Assembly: GCA_938018185.1 (NCBI GenBank)
Contig: CALIIW010000074.1
Location: 1 to 39,955, forward strand
DNA: 39,955 nucleotides
DNA from: an uncultured Saprospiraceae bacterium
GTDB lineage: Bacteria > Bacteroidota > Bacteroidia > Chitinophagales > Saprospiraceae
Reading direction: 5' to 3'
How positions within the stretch are numbered: the first letter of the stretch is position 1; each line of letters begins with the position of its first letter. Positions 1-8,612 of the stretch are shown here, piece after piece. A program made the position numbers and the translations under genes. The notes beneath the pieces are model-generated. The model saw only the letters and a program-made list of their open reading frames with translations, had not been told where the DNA came from and ran no database searches.

Positions 1-1
1 G

Positions 2-931
2 CAGTTTGATGTAGAACACAAAAAAGGACTAGCAGAAGTACTTAGTCCATTGAAAGAAAAAATAAAATCCTTTGAAGAAAAAGTTGAGGTTTCTAACAAG
101 GATTCCATTGCTAGACATTCCTCCATGAAAGAACAGATCTCAGGATTAAGAATGCTCAATGAAAAAATGAGTCAGGAAGCAATCAACTTAACAAATGCCT
201 TAAAGCAAGACACCAAAGCACAAGGCAACTGGGGCGAACTTATTCTTGAGTCCATTCTAGAAAAATCAGGCTTAGTAAAAGACAGAGAATTTTTTATTCA
301 GCATAGTTTAAAAAACGATGAAGGTAAAACCATGCGTCCTGATGTTGTCATTGATTTACCTGGAAACAAAAAGATAATCATAGATTCCAAGGTCTCTCTA
401 AAAGCTTACGAACAATTAATCAACGCCGAAGAGAAAGCTGGTCAAAATACTGCGCTAAAGGCCCACCTTATATCCATCAAAAATCATATTGATGGACTTG
501 CCTCTAAAAACTATCACAACTTATACCAGATTGCAAGTCCAGATTTCGTCCTTATGTTTGTTCCAATAGAAACGGCTTTTTCGATCGCCATAAACAAAGA
601 CAAAGAGCTCTACGCATACGCCTTCAATAAAAACATCGTCATCGTCACGCCTTCTACCCTACTTGCGACATTAAAAACCGTCGAGTCTCTTTGGCAAAAC
701 GAAAAGCAACAAAAGTACGCCCTAGAGATTGCCACCGAAGCAGGCAAGATGTATGACAAGTTTGTAAACTTCGTCTCCGACTTAGAAGCGGTCGGCCAAA
801 GGATAGATCAAAGTCAAGCTGCCTATCAAGACACGCTTAAAAAGCTTCGCACTGGAAATGGGAATTTGATTTCCAAAGCGGAGAAAATTAAGGGATTGGG
901 AGCGAAGGCGAGTAAGTCATTGGAAGCGTAG
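2..931 (+). CDS. rmuC: DNA recombination protein RmuC (5' partial)
   Basis: This is the C-terminal part of an RmuC-family protein, a coiled-coil protein with a nuclease-like fold that limits inversions and recombination between repeats. The frame is open to the left edge, so the gene begins outside the window; the TTG at 50 is only the first possible start codon inside it. An N-terminal heptad-rich stretch is followed by the family core: a QGNWGELILESILEKSGL segment, then RPDVVIDLPGNKKIIIDSKVS, then LMFVPIETAFSIA, which are the conserved RmuC blocks. The C-terminal tail is a charged helix, as usual. No other gene of a repair cluster follows; the next 750 bases carry no gene. The family assignment is secure, but the molecular activity is not experimentally clear even in model bacteria. 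Confidence 0.93.
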   Translation, partial: QFDVEHKKGLAEVLSPLKEKIKSFEEKVEVSNKDSIARHSSMKEQISGLRMLNEKMSQEAINLTNALKQDTKAQGNWGELILESILEKSGLVKDREFFIQHSLKNDEGKTMRPDVVIDLPGNKKIIIDSKVSLKAYEQLINAEEKAGQNTALKAHLISIKNHIDGLASKNYHNLYQIASPDFVLMFVPIETAFSIAINKDKELYAYAFNKNIVIVTPSTLLATLKTVESLWQNEKQQKYALEIATEAGKMYDKFVNFVSDLEAVGQRIDQSQAAYQDTLKKLRTGNGNLISKAEKIKGLGAKASKSLEA

Positions 932-1260
932 AATAAAGGCGAAAGGCGAAGCAGATAATCTAGAAAGTTGAAAAGAAAGTTGAAAGTTGAAAGCTTTTTG
1001 TTATTTGCGCATTTGTCTGTACTGGGATTTTTAGGATTTTCTTGATTTTAGGATTTTATTCCAGCGGCTTTAAACTACCACATCCAGTTCCTTGAGAACG
1101 ATTCCAATGAGGGAGGAGCCATTGTCTTTCTTTTTATATTCAACCTTTCTTTACAGAGTGTTGCATCCGTCATTTGTCCAGATGTAGGCTCATTTGTCAA
1201 AAATAGGATTTGAATATTTGAGCTTTTATTTGAAGAACTTAAATAACTGTCACAAAACCA

Positions 1261-1277
1261 GGACCACAGCGTGGTCC
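1261..1277. repeat. Short inverted repeat (REP-like hairpin 1)
   Basis: GGACCAC-AGC-GTGGTCC forms a perfect 7-bp stem with a 3-base loop. It is followed at once by CATTACGTTAGAAA (1278-1291), a flank that recurs almost exactly at 4431-4445. No T-run follows, so it is not a typical intrinsic terminator. Confidence 0.6.
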
Positions 1278-1313
1278 CATTACGTTAGAAAAAATAAAGT
1301 CCAAAAAACATTA

Positions 1314-1330
1314 CGACCACAGCGCGGTCG
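1314..1330. repeat. Short inverted repeat (REP-like hairpin 2)
   Basis: CGACCAC-AGC-GCGGTCG is a near-copy of the hairpin at 1261, with a single mismatch in the stem. It is preceded by CATTA, again linking the hairpin to the CATTACG motif. Confidence 0.55.
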
Positions 1331-1405
1331 CACAATTTTACCCACAAGGAAAATTCCTTGAAATAGACCTGAATAGGCATCGTCAATACTATAAATTCCC
1401 TCCCC

Positions 1406-1421
1406 TCACTGAATTCAGTGA
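1406..1421. repeat. 16-bp perfect palindrome
   Basis: TCACTGAATTCAGTGA is a perfect palindrome in the same gene-free stretch. Its stem is unrelated in sequence to the two hairpins upstream. Confidence 0.5.
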
Positions 1422-1683
1422 TTCCTTAAAAATCAACAAATTAGGGGTACATCCAGGCCGTAAAAATTGCCAATTTTACTGCTACCAAATGAAAATTTAT
1501 AGTAACAGAAGAACCCTGTTAACTCCAAATTTTATCTAAAGCAAACTTACTAATTAAGCAAATGCACTATAGGCCATTGAGTAAAGGCTATATTTCATGC
1601 TAGCTTCATAAAAACTCAAAAAAAATTATGTATCTTAAAGTATACCTAAGCAATAGTACTTTAAAATCAAATGAAAATTTAAT

Positions 1684-3621
1684 ATGAGAGCCTCCCTCAT
1701 TTTATTCTTATTGCTGTACAGCTTCTCCATTTTGTTTGGAGAAATTAATCCAAAAATAACAGAGCTAAAGGCTCAACTAATTGCAGCTAAAACAGACTCT
1801 ATAAAATTCGAAAGATACTTAGATCTCGGTACAGAATACTTTTATGAGTATGCAGATAGTTCACAGATTGCTATTGAATATTGCAATCAGATAATTTCAC
1901 TTGCTGAACAAAAAAAAGATACCTCTAGGATATGTCAGGGCCTGAATCTTAGAGGCAAAGTGATGAGACATATAAATAAAAGAGAGGAATCCTTAGAAGA
2001 TTTTAATCGAGCAAAAGAATTATACGAAGAGATAGGCAATGAATTCTATGCCTTAGCTATGTTAGACAATTATTCAACTACATTGACCTTACAAGGAAAA
2101 TTTGATGAGGCCTTAACCCACAAGTTGAAAATTTTAGAGGGATTTAGAAAGTTAAAGAAAGAAAAATCCATAAATATTACACTGAATGGAATTGCTCACA
2201 ATTATATAGAAAAAGGAGATCATGAGTCGGCAAAAACTTACTGCTTAGAAGTATTAGAAAATGCACCTGACAATATTTATGCATTAGGCAATCTAGGAAT
2301 TGTATATAAACATTTAAACATGCCTGACTCTGCCTTATACTATTATAAAGTAATTGACAATCAAAAAACGAATACAAAATTTACACTGAGGAACAAAACA
2401 AATATTGCAGCCTTATTAAATCATCAAAATAAATTTGAAGAAGCGCTCAAATACTATGACGACATACTCAAGTTCTACAATCCTAATTCGATTGACAAGG
2501 AATACATGATGACACTCTGTGCTAAAGCAAATACACTCAAAAAATTAAAAAGATACGAAGAAGCTTATGCTTTAATTAAAGATATTGAACTAGAAGACAT
2601 TCATGACTACGCTTTAGATATACAAAGGGATCTAAGTAAACAAATTTCAAGTATATTACATCAAGCTGGTGACTATAAAAAATCACTTTTATTTTACCAA
2701 AAATATCATTTTGCTATTGACAGTTTACAATCTGTCGAAAAAAATGTCCGCTTTAAAGAAGTAGAAGAAAAGTACAGTTCAGAAAAAAAGGAAAAACTAA
2801 TTGCAGAACAAAAATTAGCCATAGAAAAAACTAATACGCAAAACAGGATTTACCTATTTGGAATCATTTATCTATTCCTTGCAGGACTAACCATCTTATT
2901 TTTCTCTTTGAGAGATCAAAAAAATAAACGTTTGATAAATACTCAAGTGCTTTCCTTAAAAGAAGCTGAAATTGAAAAACTGCAGCAGGAAAATCAGATT
3001 ATTGCCATGGAATCTATCATGGAAGGTCAAGAAGAAGAAAGACAAAGAATTGCTCGGGACCTCCACGATAATATTGGCACATTGATGAGTACGATAAAAG
3101 TAAAACTACTCAGCATCCAAAAAAATGTTGAAAGCATTGAAAAAATAAACCTTACTTCCCAATTAGATGATATGGTAAATAAGGCTTCCTCAGAAATCAG
3201 GAGGATTAGCCACAACATGACTCCTGTCGCCCTTAATCTTACAGGATTAGAAGGTGCACTGGAAGATCTTGCTCAACAATTGGTAGACAAAGGATATGAA
3301 GTTGATCAAGAACTGCATGACCTAGACAAAATAGAGGATAGACAAAGAATGATTATGATCTTTAGAATTTTTCAAGAAATTATTCAAAACATAGAGAAAC
3401 ATTCAAAATCTGCCTTTGTCAAATTAGAATCCTGGGTTGATAGAGAATCTTTAAATTGTATTATCAAAGATAATGGTATCGGCATGCCTAAGCATATATG
3501 GGAGAGCAGCTCTAGTATGGGAGTAAATAGTATTAAATCCAGAGTAAATTACTTAAATGGAAATATCTCAATGGAGAATGATTCTGGAACAGAATTTAAA
3601 TTAAAAATACCATTGGTATGA
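1684..3621 (+). CDS. TPR-containing sensor histidine kinase (NarL/DesK type)
   Basis: This is a membrane-bound two-component sensor. An N-terminal signal-like hydrophobic segment (residues 3-18) is followed by a region of TPR-like helix pairs (about 25-360), for example the LKRYEEAYALIKDI unit, which would lie in the periplasm. A transmembrane segment (about 391-411, IYLFGIIYLFLAGLTILFF) and a coiled coil follow. The dimerisation and phosphoacceptor domain is HisKA_3 type, with RQRIARDLHDNIGTLMS and His461 as the expected phosphorylated residue. The ATPase domain carries an N-box (EIIQNIEKHS), a G1 box (IKDNGIGMP) and SMGVNSIKSRV. The stop overlaps the start of the response-regulator gene in ATGA, so the two are co-translated partners. 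The stimulus is unknown; TPR-HisKA_3 kinases are common and diverse in Bacteroidota. Confidence 0.92.
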   Translation: MRASLILFLLLYSFSILFGEINPKITELKAQLIAAKTDSIKFERYLDLGTEYFYEYADSSQIAIEYCNQIISLAEQKKDTSRICQGLNLRGKVMRHINKREESLEDFNRAKELYEEIGNEFYALAMLDNYSTTLTLQGKFDEALTHKLKILEGFRKLKKEKSINITLNGIAHNYIEKGDHESAKTYCLEVLENAPDNIYALGNLGIVYKHLNMPDSALYYYKVIDNQKTNTKFTLRNKTNIAALLNHQNKFEEALKYYDDILKFYNPNSIDKEYMMTLCAKANTLKKLKRYEEAYALIKDIELEDIHDYALDIQRDLSKQISSILHQAGDYKKSLLFYQKYHFAIDSLQSVEKNVRFKEVEEKYSSEKKEKLIAEQKLAIEKTNTQNRIYLFGIIYLFLAGLTILFFSLRDQKNKRLINTQVLSLKEAEIEKLQQENQIIAMESIMEGQEEERQRIARDLHDNIGTLMSTIKVKLLSIQKNVESIEKINLTSQLDDMVNKASSEIRRISHNMTPVALNLTGLEGALEDLAQQLVDKGYEVDQELHDLDKIEDRQRMIMIFRIFQEIIQNIEKHSKSAFVKLESWVDRESLNCIIKDNGIGMPKHIWESSSSMGVNSIKSRVNYLNGNISMENDSGTEFKLKIPLV

Positions 3622-4265
3622 TTAAAGTATTTATTGTAGATGACCATCAAATTTTAATAGATGCCATCCAACAGCATTTAGAAAAAGAAGAAGACATTGA
3701 ATGTATAGGCTCTGCAAAGACCGGTGCTATGGCCATGCTCAAAATTCCAATGACAATAGTTGATGTTATCCTAATGGATATTTCACTCCCAGATACAAAC
3801 GGTGTAGAGTTGACAAAAAAACTTATAAATGAAAATCCAAACTATAAGATAATTGGCCTTTCTTCACATCTAGAAATTAGTATAGTTAAAAAAATGTTGA
3901 AGTATGGAGCCTTAGGCTATGTTTCCAAATCGACTAGCATCGGTGAAATGGACACAGCAATCAGAAAAGTATACTCTGGTGAAAAGTATTTAGATGAAAA
4001 AATCTCTCAAATTTATATCGACTCTCTAATGGGAAGTAAGGAAGTCAAAAACAAAAGTCATTCTTACATCCCTGATTTGACCAAGAGAGAAAAGGAAGTA
4101 CTCGATTTGATTAGTGAGGAATTTACAACTCAAGAGATATCTAAAAAACTATACATAAGTACAAACACTGTTGAAACACACCGCAAAAACCTGATGAATA
4201 AGTTTCAAGTCAGAAATTCTGTAGGGCTGGTTAAAAAAGCACTTGAGTTCAAATTGATTGATTGA
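3618..4265 (+). CDS. NarL/FixJ-family response regulator
   Basis: This is a DNA-binding response regulator and the obvious partner of the overlapping upstream kinase. The receiver domain (residues 1-120) has the acidic pair Asp8-Asp9, the phosphoacceptor Asp54 in VILMDISLPD, and the Lys of the GYVSKS motif. A short linker leads to a LuxR-type helix-turn-helix (about 152-212) with LTKREKEVLDLISEEFTTQEISKKL and STNTVETHRKNLMNKF, the recognition-helix signature. The start at 3618 overlaps the kinase stop by four bases. Targets cannot be read from the sequence. The gene is followed by a gene-free stretch of hairpins, with no clear intrinsic terminator. Confidence 0.94.
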   Translation: MIKVFIVDDHQILIDAIQQHLEKEEDIECIGSAKTGAMAMLKIPMTIVDVILMDISLPDTNGVELTKKLINENPNYKIIGLSSHLEISIVKKMLKYGALGYVSKSTSIGEMDTAIRKVYSGEKYLDEKISQIYIDSLMGSKEVKNKSHSYIPDLTKREKEVLDLISEEFTTQEISKKLYISTNTVETHRKNLMNKFQVRNSVGLVKKALEFKLID

Positions 4266-4300
4266 TTGGTTGGTAGAGCAATTCAGAAGTAAGCCCAAAA

Positions 4301-4370
4301 ACGCCAGAGGCGTGACATTATTATAGCCAGTGTGTAAACACTGGGTACAAGAAATGAGTTGAATTCATTT
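4301..4370. repeat. Cluster of three small hairpins (REP-like)
   Basis: Three inverted repeats lie in tandem within 70 bases: ACGCC-AGA-GGCGT (4301-4313), CCAGTGT-GTAA-ACACTGG (4327-4344) and AAATGA..TCATTT (4352-4370). Some 60 bases further on, CATTATCGTTAGAAA (4431-4445) closely repeats the flank of the hairpin at 1261. The rest of 4266-4530 contains no gene. The arrangement suggests a dispersed intergenic repeat rather than a terminator, since no T-run follows any stem. Confidence 0.5.
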
Positions 4371-4530
4371 GGCGTGATTTTTTTTAAAAATCATGACAAA
4401 TGGTTTTCGAGAAGAACTTTGTTTTTCGGACATTATCGTTAGAAACGAGCTAAAGAATTTAAATTATTAAAGTATCAAAAGTTGATTTTCAATGATTTAA
4501 GTTTTATCTGATAATCCCTTGGTATGACCC

Positions 4531-4567
4531 AAAAAAAAGGTGCTACAAACTTACGTCTGTAACACCT
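4531..4567 (-). terminator. Intrinsic terminator of the atp operon
   Basis: On the minus strand, 23 bases after the atpG stop, AGGTGTTACAGAC pairs with TTTGTAGCACCT (two G-U pairs) around a short loop, and eight T residues follow. It marks the 3' end of the atpB-E-F-H-A-G transcript. Confidence 0.85.
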
Positions 4568-4590
4568 GATGTTTTTGGTTTCTCTATTTC

Positions 4591-5511
4591 TTATGATCCT
4601 TCTAATGCAGCAGCACCACCAACAATCTCAGATATTTCACTGGTGATCGCTTCTTGTCTTGCCTTATTGTAAGAAATCTTTAATGATTTTTTCAATTCTT
4701 CTGCATTTTCAGTGGCAGCATCCATGGCAGTCATACGAGCACCGTGTTCTGCGGCATGCGTATCAAGTAGACATTTTTGTAATTGATTCTGTAAAATAGA
4801 TGGAATCAATTGTTCTAGCAAGGTCTTCTTGTCAGGTTCAAAAATATAATCTGCCTTTGTAGTCTTTGTTTTTTTATCTACAGCATGCGAGCTTGTATCC
4901 TCTAGGGTTGTAACAACAGGCAGATATTGCTCCGTCTCTGGAATTTGCACTGCAGCATTTTTAAAACGCTGGTACGAAATCTCTACGGCATCATAATCCC
5001 CTTCTTTAAAAGCCTTCATGATCTCATCCGCCACTGGTGAAATGTTGTTAAAACTTAGATCTTCAAAAAGACTCATATGCGTGTCGATTACTGTAAACTC
5101 TGAAGTACGCTTTTTAAATACATCGTAACCTTTCTTCCCAATGCACATAATCGAAATACCTTTAGCAGCTTTTTGAGAAGCATATTTTGCTTCAATCGTT
5201 GCTATGGTATCCTTGATAACACTAGAATTAAATCCACCACATAATCCTCTATTAGAAGTAACCACTACCATCAAGACATTCTTGACATCTCTAGTCACAC
5301 CAAAAGAGGTAGAAGCTTCTTTAGGATCAACATTAGACAAAATGTTTTTCAACATTTCATTCATCTTGATACTATAAGGTCTCATCTGCTGAATCGCCAT
5401 TTGAGCTCTTCTCAGTTTTGCAGCAGAGACCATTTTCATAGCTCTAGTAATTTGCTGCGTAGAACTTACAGATTTAATCCTTTCTCTTACTTCCTTAAGG
5501 TTTGCACCCAT
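4591..5511 (-). CDS. atpG: ATP synthase F1 subunit gamma
   Basis: This is the central rotor shaft of F1, transmitting rotation of the c-ring to the alpha3beta3 head. The N-terminal helix MGANLKEVRERIKSVSSTQQITRAMKMVSAAKLRRAQ is the conserved gamma signature, and the SNRGLCGGFNSSV block and the C-terminal helix with ITSEISEIVGGAAAL match the family. The length, 306 residues, is slightly above the E. coli protein. A Lys/Thr-rich insertion (around residue 210) accounts for part of the difference. The gene is the last of the operon, starting 9 bases after atpA and followed by a strong intrinsic terminator. The beta and epsilon genes do not follow. Confidence 0.97.
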   Translation of the reverse strand: MGANLKEVRERIKSVSSTQQITRAMKMVSAAKLRRAQMAIQQMRPYSIKMNEMLKNILSNVDPKEASTSFGVTRDVKNVLMVVVTSNRGLCGGFNSSVIKDTIATIEAKYASQKAAKGISIMCIGKKGYDVFKKRTSEFTVIDTHMSLFEDLSFNNISPVADEIMKAFKEGDYDAVEISYQRFKNAAVQIPETEQYLPVVTTLEDTSSHAVDKKTKTTKADYIFEPDKKTLLEQLIPSILQNQLQKCLLDTHAAEHGARMTAMDAATENAEELKKSLKISYNKARQEAITSEISEIVGGAAALEGS

Positions 5512-5520
5512 AGTTATTTC

Positions 5521-7104
5521 TTATTTATATTGAGTACTTAATTCTGCTGCCAAATCAGTAATATACTTGGTTGCTTCATCAGTTAATTTACCTGATTTGA
5601 AAGAACTTAAAGTTTCTGGAGATCTCTTTTCAAGAGTTGTCAAAAAGTTTTCTTCAAACTCTCTAACCTTTTCCACAGGAACATTCTTCAATAAACCTTT
5701 AGAACCTAAGTAGATAATTGCTACTTGCTTCTCTACTGTCAAAGGTGAATACTGCGCTTGCTTCAATACTTCCACATTACGCTTACCTTTTTCTAAGATT
5801 GACATCGTTGCAGCATCAAGATCAGAACCGAACTTAGAAAATGCTTCTAATTCTCTGTACTGTGCTTGATCCAACTTAAGAGTACCTGATACCTTCTTCA
5901 TAGATTTGATCTGTGCAGATCCACCCACTCTAGATACGGAGATACCTACGTTAATCGCTGGCCTTACACCAGAGTTAAATAAGTTGGTTTCCAAGAATAT
6001 CTGTCCGTCTGTAATCGAAATTACGTTGGTTGGAATATATGCAGAAACGTCAGCCGCTTGTGTCTCAATAATCGGCAATGCCGTCAATGAACCACCACCT
6101 CTAACGATACCAGCTTTCTTCAAATTCTCAGGAAGATCATTCATATCATTAGCAATCTTATCATCATTGATAATCTTTGCTGCTCTCTCTAATAATCTTG
6201 AGTGAAGATAGAATACATCCCCAGGATAAGCCTCACGACCAGGAGGCCTTCTTAGCAATAAGGAAACTTCTCTATAAGCAACTGCTTGCTTTGATAAATC
6301 ATCATATACAATCAATGCTGGCCTACCAGTATCTCTAAAAAATTCTCCAATGGCAGCTCCTGCGAAAGGTGCATAAAATTGAATCGGTGCAGGATCAGCT
6401 GCAGAAGCAGAAACGATTACTGTATAATCCATTGCTCCGTTTTCTTCCAAAGTCTTTGCAACATTGGCAACAGTAGATGACTTTTGCCCAGAGGCAACAT
6501 ATATACAAAATACAGGCTCTCCCTTTTCGTAAAATTCTTTTTGATTTAGAATCGTATCAATTGCGATGGCAGTCTTTCCAGTCTGTCTATCACCAATGAT
6601 CAATTCTCTTTGTCCTCTACCAATTGGAATCATTGCATCGATCGCTTTGATACCAGTTTGTAATGGCTCAGATACAGGCTCTCTATAAATTACACCGGGT
6701 GCTTTTCGCTCCAATGGCATTTCATAAGTTGTTCCTGTGATTGGTCCTTTACCGTCGATTGGTTGTCCCAATGTATTAACAACACGACCAACCATTCCTT
6801 CTCCAACGTTTAAAGATGCGATTCTACCAGTTCTTCTAACTGTAGAGCCTTCCTTTATGCCATCACTAGATCCCATTAATACAACACCAACATTGTCTTC
6901 TTCCAGGTTAAGAACGATTGCTTCAACATCTGTTTCAAATTTTACCAATTCTCCAGCTTGAGCAGCAGTCAACCCGTATACACGAGCAATACCATCACCA
7001 ACCTGTAGGACTGTACCTACCTCCTCTAGTTCCGATTCGGTTTTGAAACCAGAAAGCTGCTGTTTTAGAATCGCAGAAATTTCACCAGGTTTTACATCAG
7101 CCAT
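5521..7104 (-). CDS. atpA: ATP synthase F1 subunit alpha
   Basis: This is the non-catalytic nucleotide-binding subunit of the F1 head. The N-terminal beta-barrel domain (to about residue 95) contains [11 protein letters not shown]. The nucleotide domain has a Walker A motif GDRQTGKT (residues 171-178), an [16 protein letters not shown] block, and the [17 protein letters not shown] signature with the arginine that reaches into the beta catalytic site. The 527-residue length is normal for Bacteroidota. It lies 33 bases after atpH and 9 bases before atpG in the same transcript. The assignment is certain by motif. Confidence 0.98.
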   Translation of the reverse strand: MADVKPGEISAILKQQLSGFKTESELEEVGTVLQVGDGIARVYGLTAAQAGELVKFETDVEAIVLNLEEDNVGVVLMGSSDGIKEGSTVRRTGRIASLNVGEGMVGRVVNTLGQPIDGKGPITGTTYEMPLERKAPGVIYREPVSEPLQTGIKAIDAMIPIGRGQRELIIGDRQTGKTAIAIDTILNQKEFYEKGEPVFCIYVASGQKSSTVANVAKTLEENGAMDYTVIVSASAADPAPIQFYAPFAGAAIGEFFRDTGRPALIVYDDLSKQAVAYREVSLLLRRPPGREAYPGDVFYLHSRLLERAAKIINDDKIANDMNDLPENLKKAGIVRGGGSLTALPIIETQAADVSAYIPTNVISITDGQIFLETNLFNSGVRPAINVGISVSRVGGSAQIKSMKKVSGTLKLDQAQYRELEAFSKFGSDLDAATMSILEKGKRNVEVLKQAQYSPLTVEKQVAIIYLGSKGLLKNVPVEKVREFEENFLTTLEKRSPETLSSFKSGKLTDEATKYITDLAAELSTQYK

Positions 7105-7137
7105 TTGATCTATTTTTTGATTTAAAAATTTTATTAA

Positions 7138-7692
7138 TTACGCATTGTAGGTATTCCCCACAAATCCTTTTTTCAAGTTATTAAGTTTATGTGCTACTGA
7201 AGCATCATATAATTTATCTCCTATCTCAATGATAAATCCACCGATTAATGAAGGATCTATTTTTGTTGTAATTTCTACAGATTCAGAAGTCAAATTACTA
7301 GCAAGAAGTTTGCCTTTAATTTTTTCTAATGCCTCATCAGAAAGTTTGTGCGCAGAAGTTACAATTGCTTCAGAAATCTTTTTCAAAGACTTGTATTGCT
7401 TTAAAAATTCTTCTGAAATTTCTGGCAAATAAGATTCTCTTCCTTTAGTAAGGATAAGGTTCATGAATGCCATAGACATCTTATCAAAACTTTCTTCGAA
7501 GATCGCATGGACGATGTCTTTCTTTTTCTTTGTATTAATGATTGGGCTTTTCAACATCATATAAAGGTCTCTATTTTTAGAAGACTCATTTAAGCTTGAC
7601 ATATCATTCAATACATTATCTAGATTGTTTTCGCTTACCGCAAGGTCAAGCAAAGATTTAGCATATCTAGAAGCAATTCTTGTTACTGACAT
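7138..7692 (-). CDS. atpH: ATP synthase F1 subunit delta
   Basis: This is the peripheral-stalk cap that ties subunit b to the top of the alpha3beta3 head. The start MSVTRIASRYAKSLLDLAVSENN is the family N-terminal helix, and the C-terminal part carries the IDPSLIGGFIIEIGDKLYDASVAHKLNNLKKGF signature. The length is 184 residues, typical for the family. The gene starts 2 bases after the atpF stop, so translation is probably coupled, and precedes atpA by 33 bases. Confidence 0.96.
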   Translation of the reverse strand: MSVTRIASRYAKSLLDLAVSENNLDNVLNDMSSLNESSKNRDLYMMLKSPIINTKKKKDIVHAIFEESFDKMSMAFMNLILTKGRESYLPEISEEFLKQYKSLKKISEAIVTSAHKLSDEALEKIKGKLLASNLTSESVEITTKIDPSLIGGFIIEIGDKLYDASVAHKLNNLKKGFVGNTYNA

Positions 7693-7694
7693 TT

Positions 7695-8213
7695 TTAATT
7701 AAGATTAAGTTCGTTAACTAAATTATCTACAAGTGAATTTTGCTCTGTGTTGCCAGACAAATCTTTTCGCAATACTTTTTCAGCTATCTCGATAGCCATT
7801 TGGCCAGTCATGTTTTTCACTTCATTGATAGCAGACTTCTTCTGATTGTTGATCTCAACTTTTGCATTTGCTAAGATTTTATTTGCCTCAGCATTTGCTG
7901 TGTTTCTTGCTTCTTTGATGATCTCCTCTTTGGTTTCTTTCGCTTCTTTCATGATAAGCGCTCTTTCCGCTCTAGCTTCCCCTAAGATTTTTTCGTTTTC
8001 AGCCTTCATATTCGCCATTTCTTCTTTCGCTTTTTCAGCTTGATCAAGGGCATCTTGAATATCTGTAGATCTTTTTTTCAAAGCATCTCTTATTGGTCCA
8101 AAAGCAAACTTTCCAACTAACAACCAGAATAATCCAAAGATTATAGACGTCCACAATAATAAACCAACATCTGGCTTAATCGGGGAAAAATTTAAAGTTT
8201 CTAATAAAATCAT
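7695..8213 (-). CDS. atpF: ATP synthase Fo subunit b
   Basis: This is the membrane-anchored peripheral stalk. One N-terminal transmembrane helix (about residues 16-38, GLLLWTSIIFGLFWLLVGKF) leads into GPIRDALKKRSTDIQDALDQAEKAKEE, the conserved start of the long soluble helix. The rest is almost entirely a charged, alanine-rich coiled coil typical of b dimers, ending in IAEKVLRKDLS, which contacts delta. The length is 172 residues. A 14-bp two-part hairpin lies between atpE and this gene and may adjust their relative expression; atpH follows after 2 bases. Confidence 0.96.
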   Translation of the reverse strand: MILLETLNFSPIKPDVGLLLWTSIIFGLFWLLVGKFAFGPIRDALKKRSTDIQDALDQAEKAKEEMANMKAENEKILGEARAERALIMKEAKETKEEIIKEARNTANAEANKILANAKVEINNQKKSAINEVKNMTGQMAIEIAEKVLRKDLSGNTEQNSLVDNLVNELNLN

Positions 8214-8248
8214 CTTATATAAATTTTACTTATTTTTTGTTCAAATAA

Positions 8249-8285
8249 AGGACTGTTTCTTGGCCAATCGCCAAGACCCAGTCCT
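8249..8285 (-). promoter_or_regulatory. Two-part intercistronic hairpin between atpE and atpF
   Basis: AGGACTG pairs perfectly with CAGTCCT, and inside it TCTTGGC pairs perfectly with GCCAAGA. A 2x2 internal loop separates the two 7-bp stems and a 5-base loop closes the top. It sits 18 bases downstream of the atpE stop. It lacks a T-run directly after the stem, so it is more likely an mRNA stabiliser or processing site than a full terminator. Such an element would suit the c subunit, needed in many copies per enzyme. The role is inferred. Confidence 0.65.
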
Positions 8286-8303
8286 GTTTCTAACGTTTCT
8301 TAA

Positions 8304-8516
<213 letters not shown>

Positions 8517-8567
8517 TTAATTAAAAAATATCTTAAAAAATTCTTTTCTCTTTACTTTTTTATAATA

Positions 8568-8587
8568 CTCAAGGGCATGCCCTTGAG
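8568..8587. repeat. 20-bp perfect palindrome between atpB and atpE
   Basis: CTCAAGGGCATGCCCTTGAG is a perfect palindrome 25 bases after the atpB stop and 63 bases before the atpE start. No T-run follows on the minus strand. It may separate the stability of the atpB and atpE message segments, or be one of the dispersed hairpins of this genome. Confidence 0.6.
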
Positions 8588-8612
8588 CTACAGAAAAAAT
8601 GATCACTAAAAC

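Larger units (their letters stand above)
932..1683. other. Gene-free stretch with short palindromes
   Basis: No convincing coding frame is present in these 752 bases. The left part holds a T-rich direct repeat (TTTTAGGATTTT near 1029 and again near 1047). The middle holds three short hairpins, listed separately. The last ~250 bases before the histidine kinase are AT-rich and may include its promoter; a TATATTTC resembling the Bacteroidota -7 box occurs near 1590, but I see no matching upstream element. Confidence 0.6.

Noticed and set aside
932-1683. Decayed gene in the stretch before the histidine kinase
   Set aside because: Short minus-strand segments near 1100-1200 can be read for about 30 codons, but no family is recognisable and the evidence is too thin.
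1684-4265. Two-component pair as a regulator of the adjacent atp operon
   Set aside because: The genes converge on the atp operon's 3' end and are separated from it by hairpins and a terminator; nothing in the sequence supports regulation.
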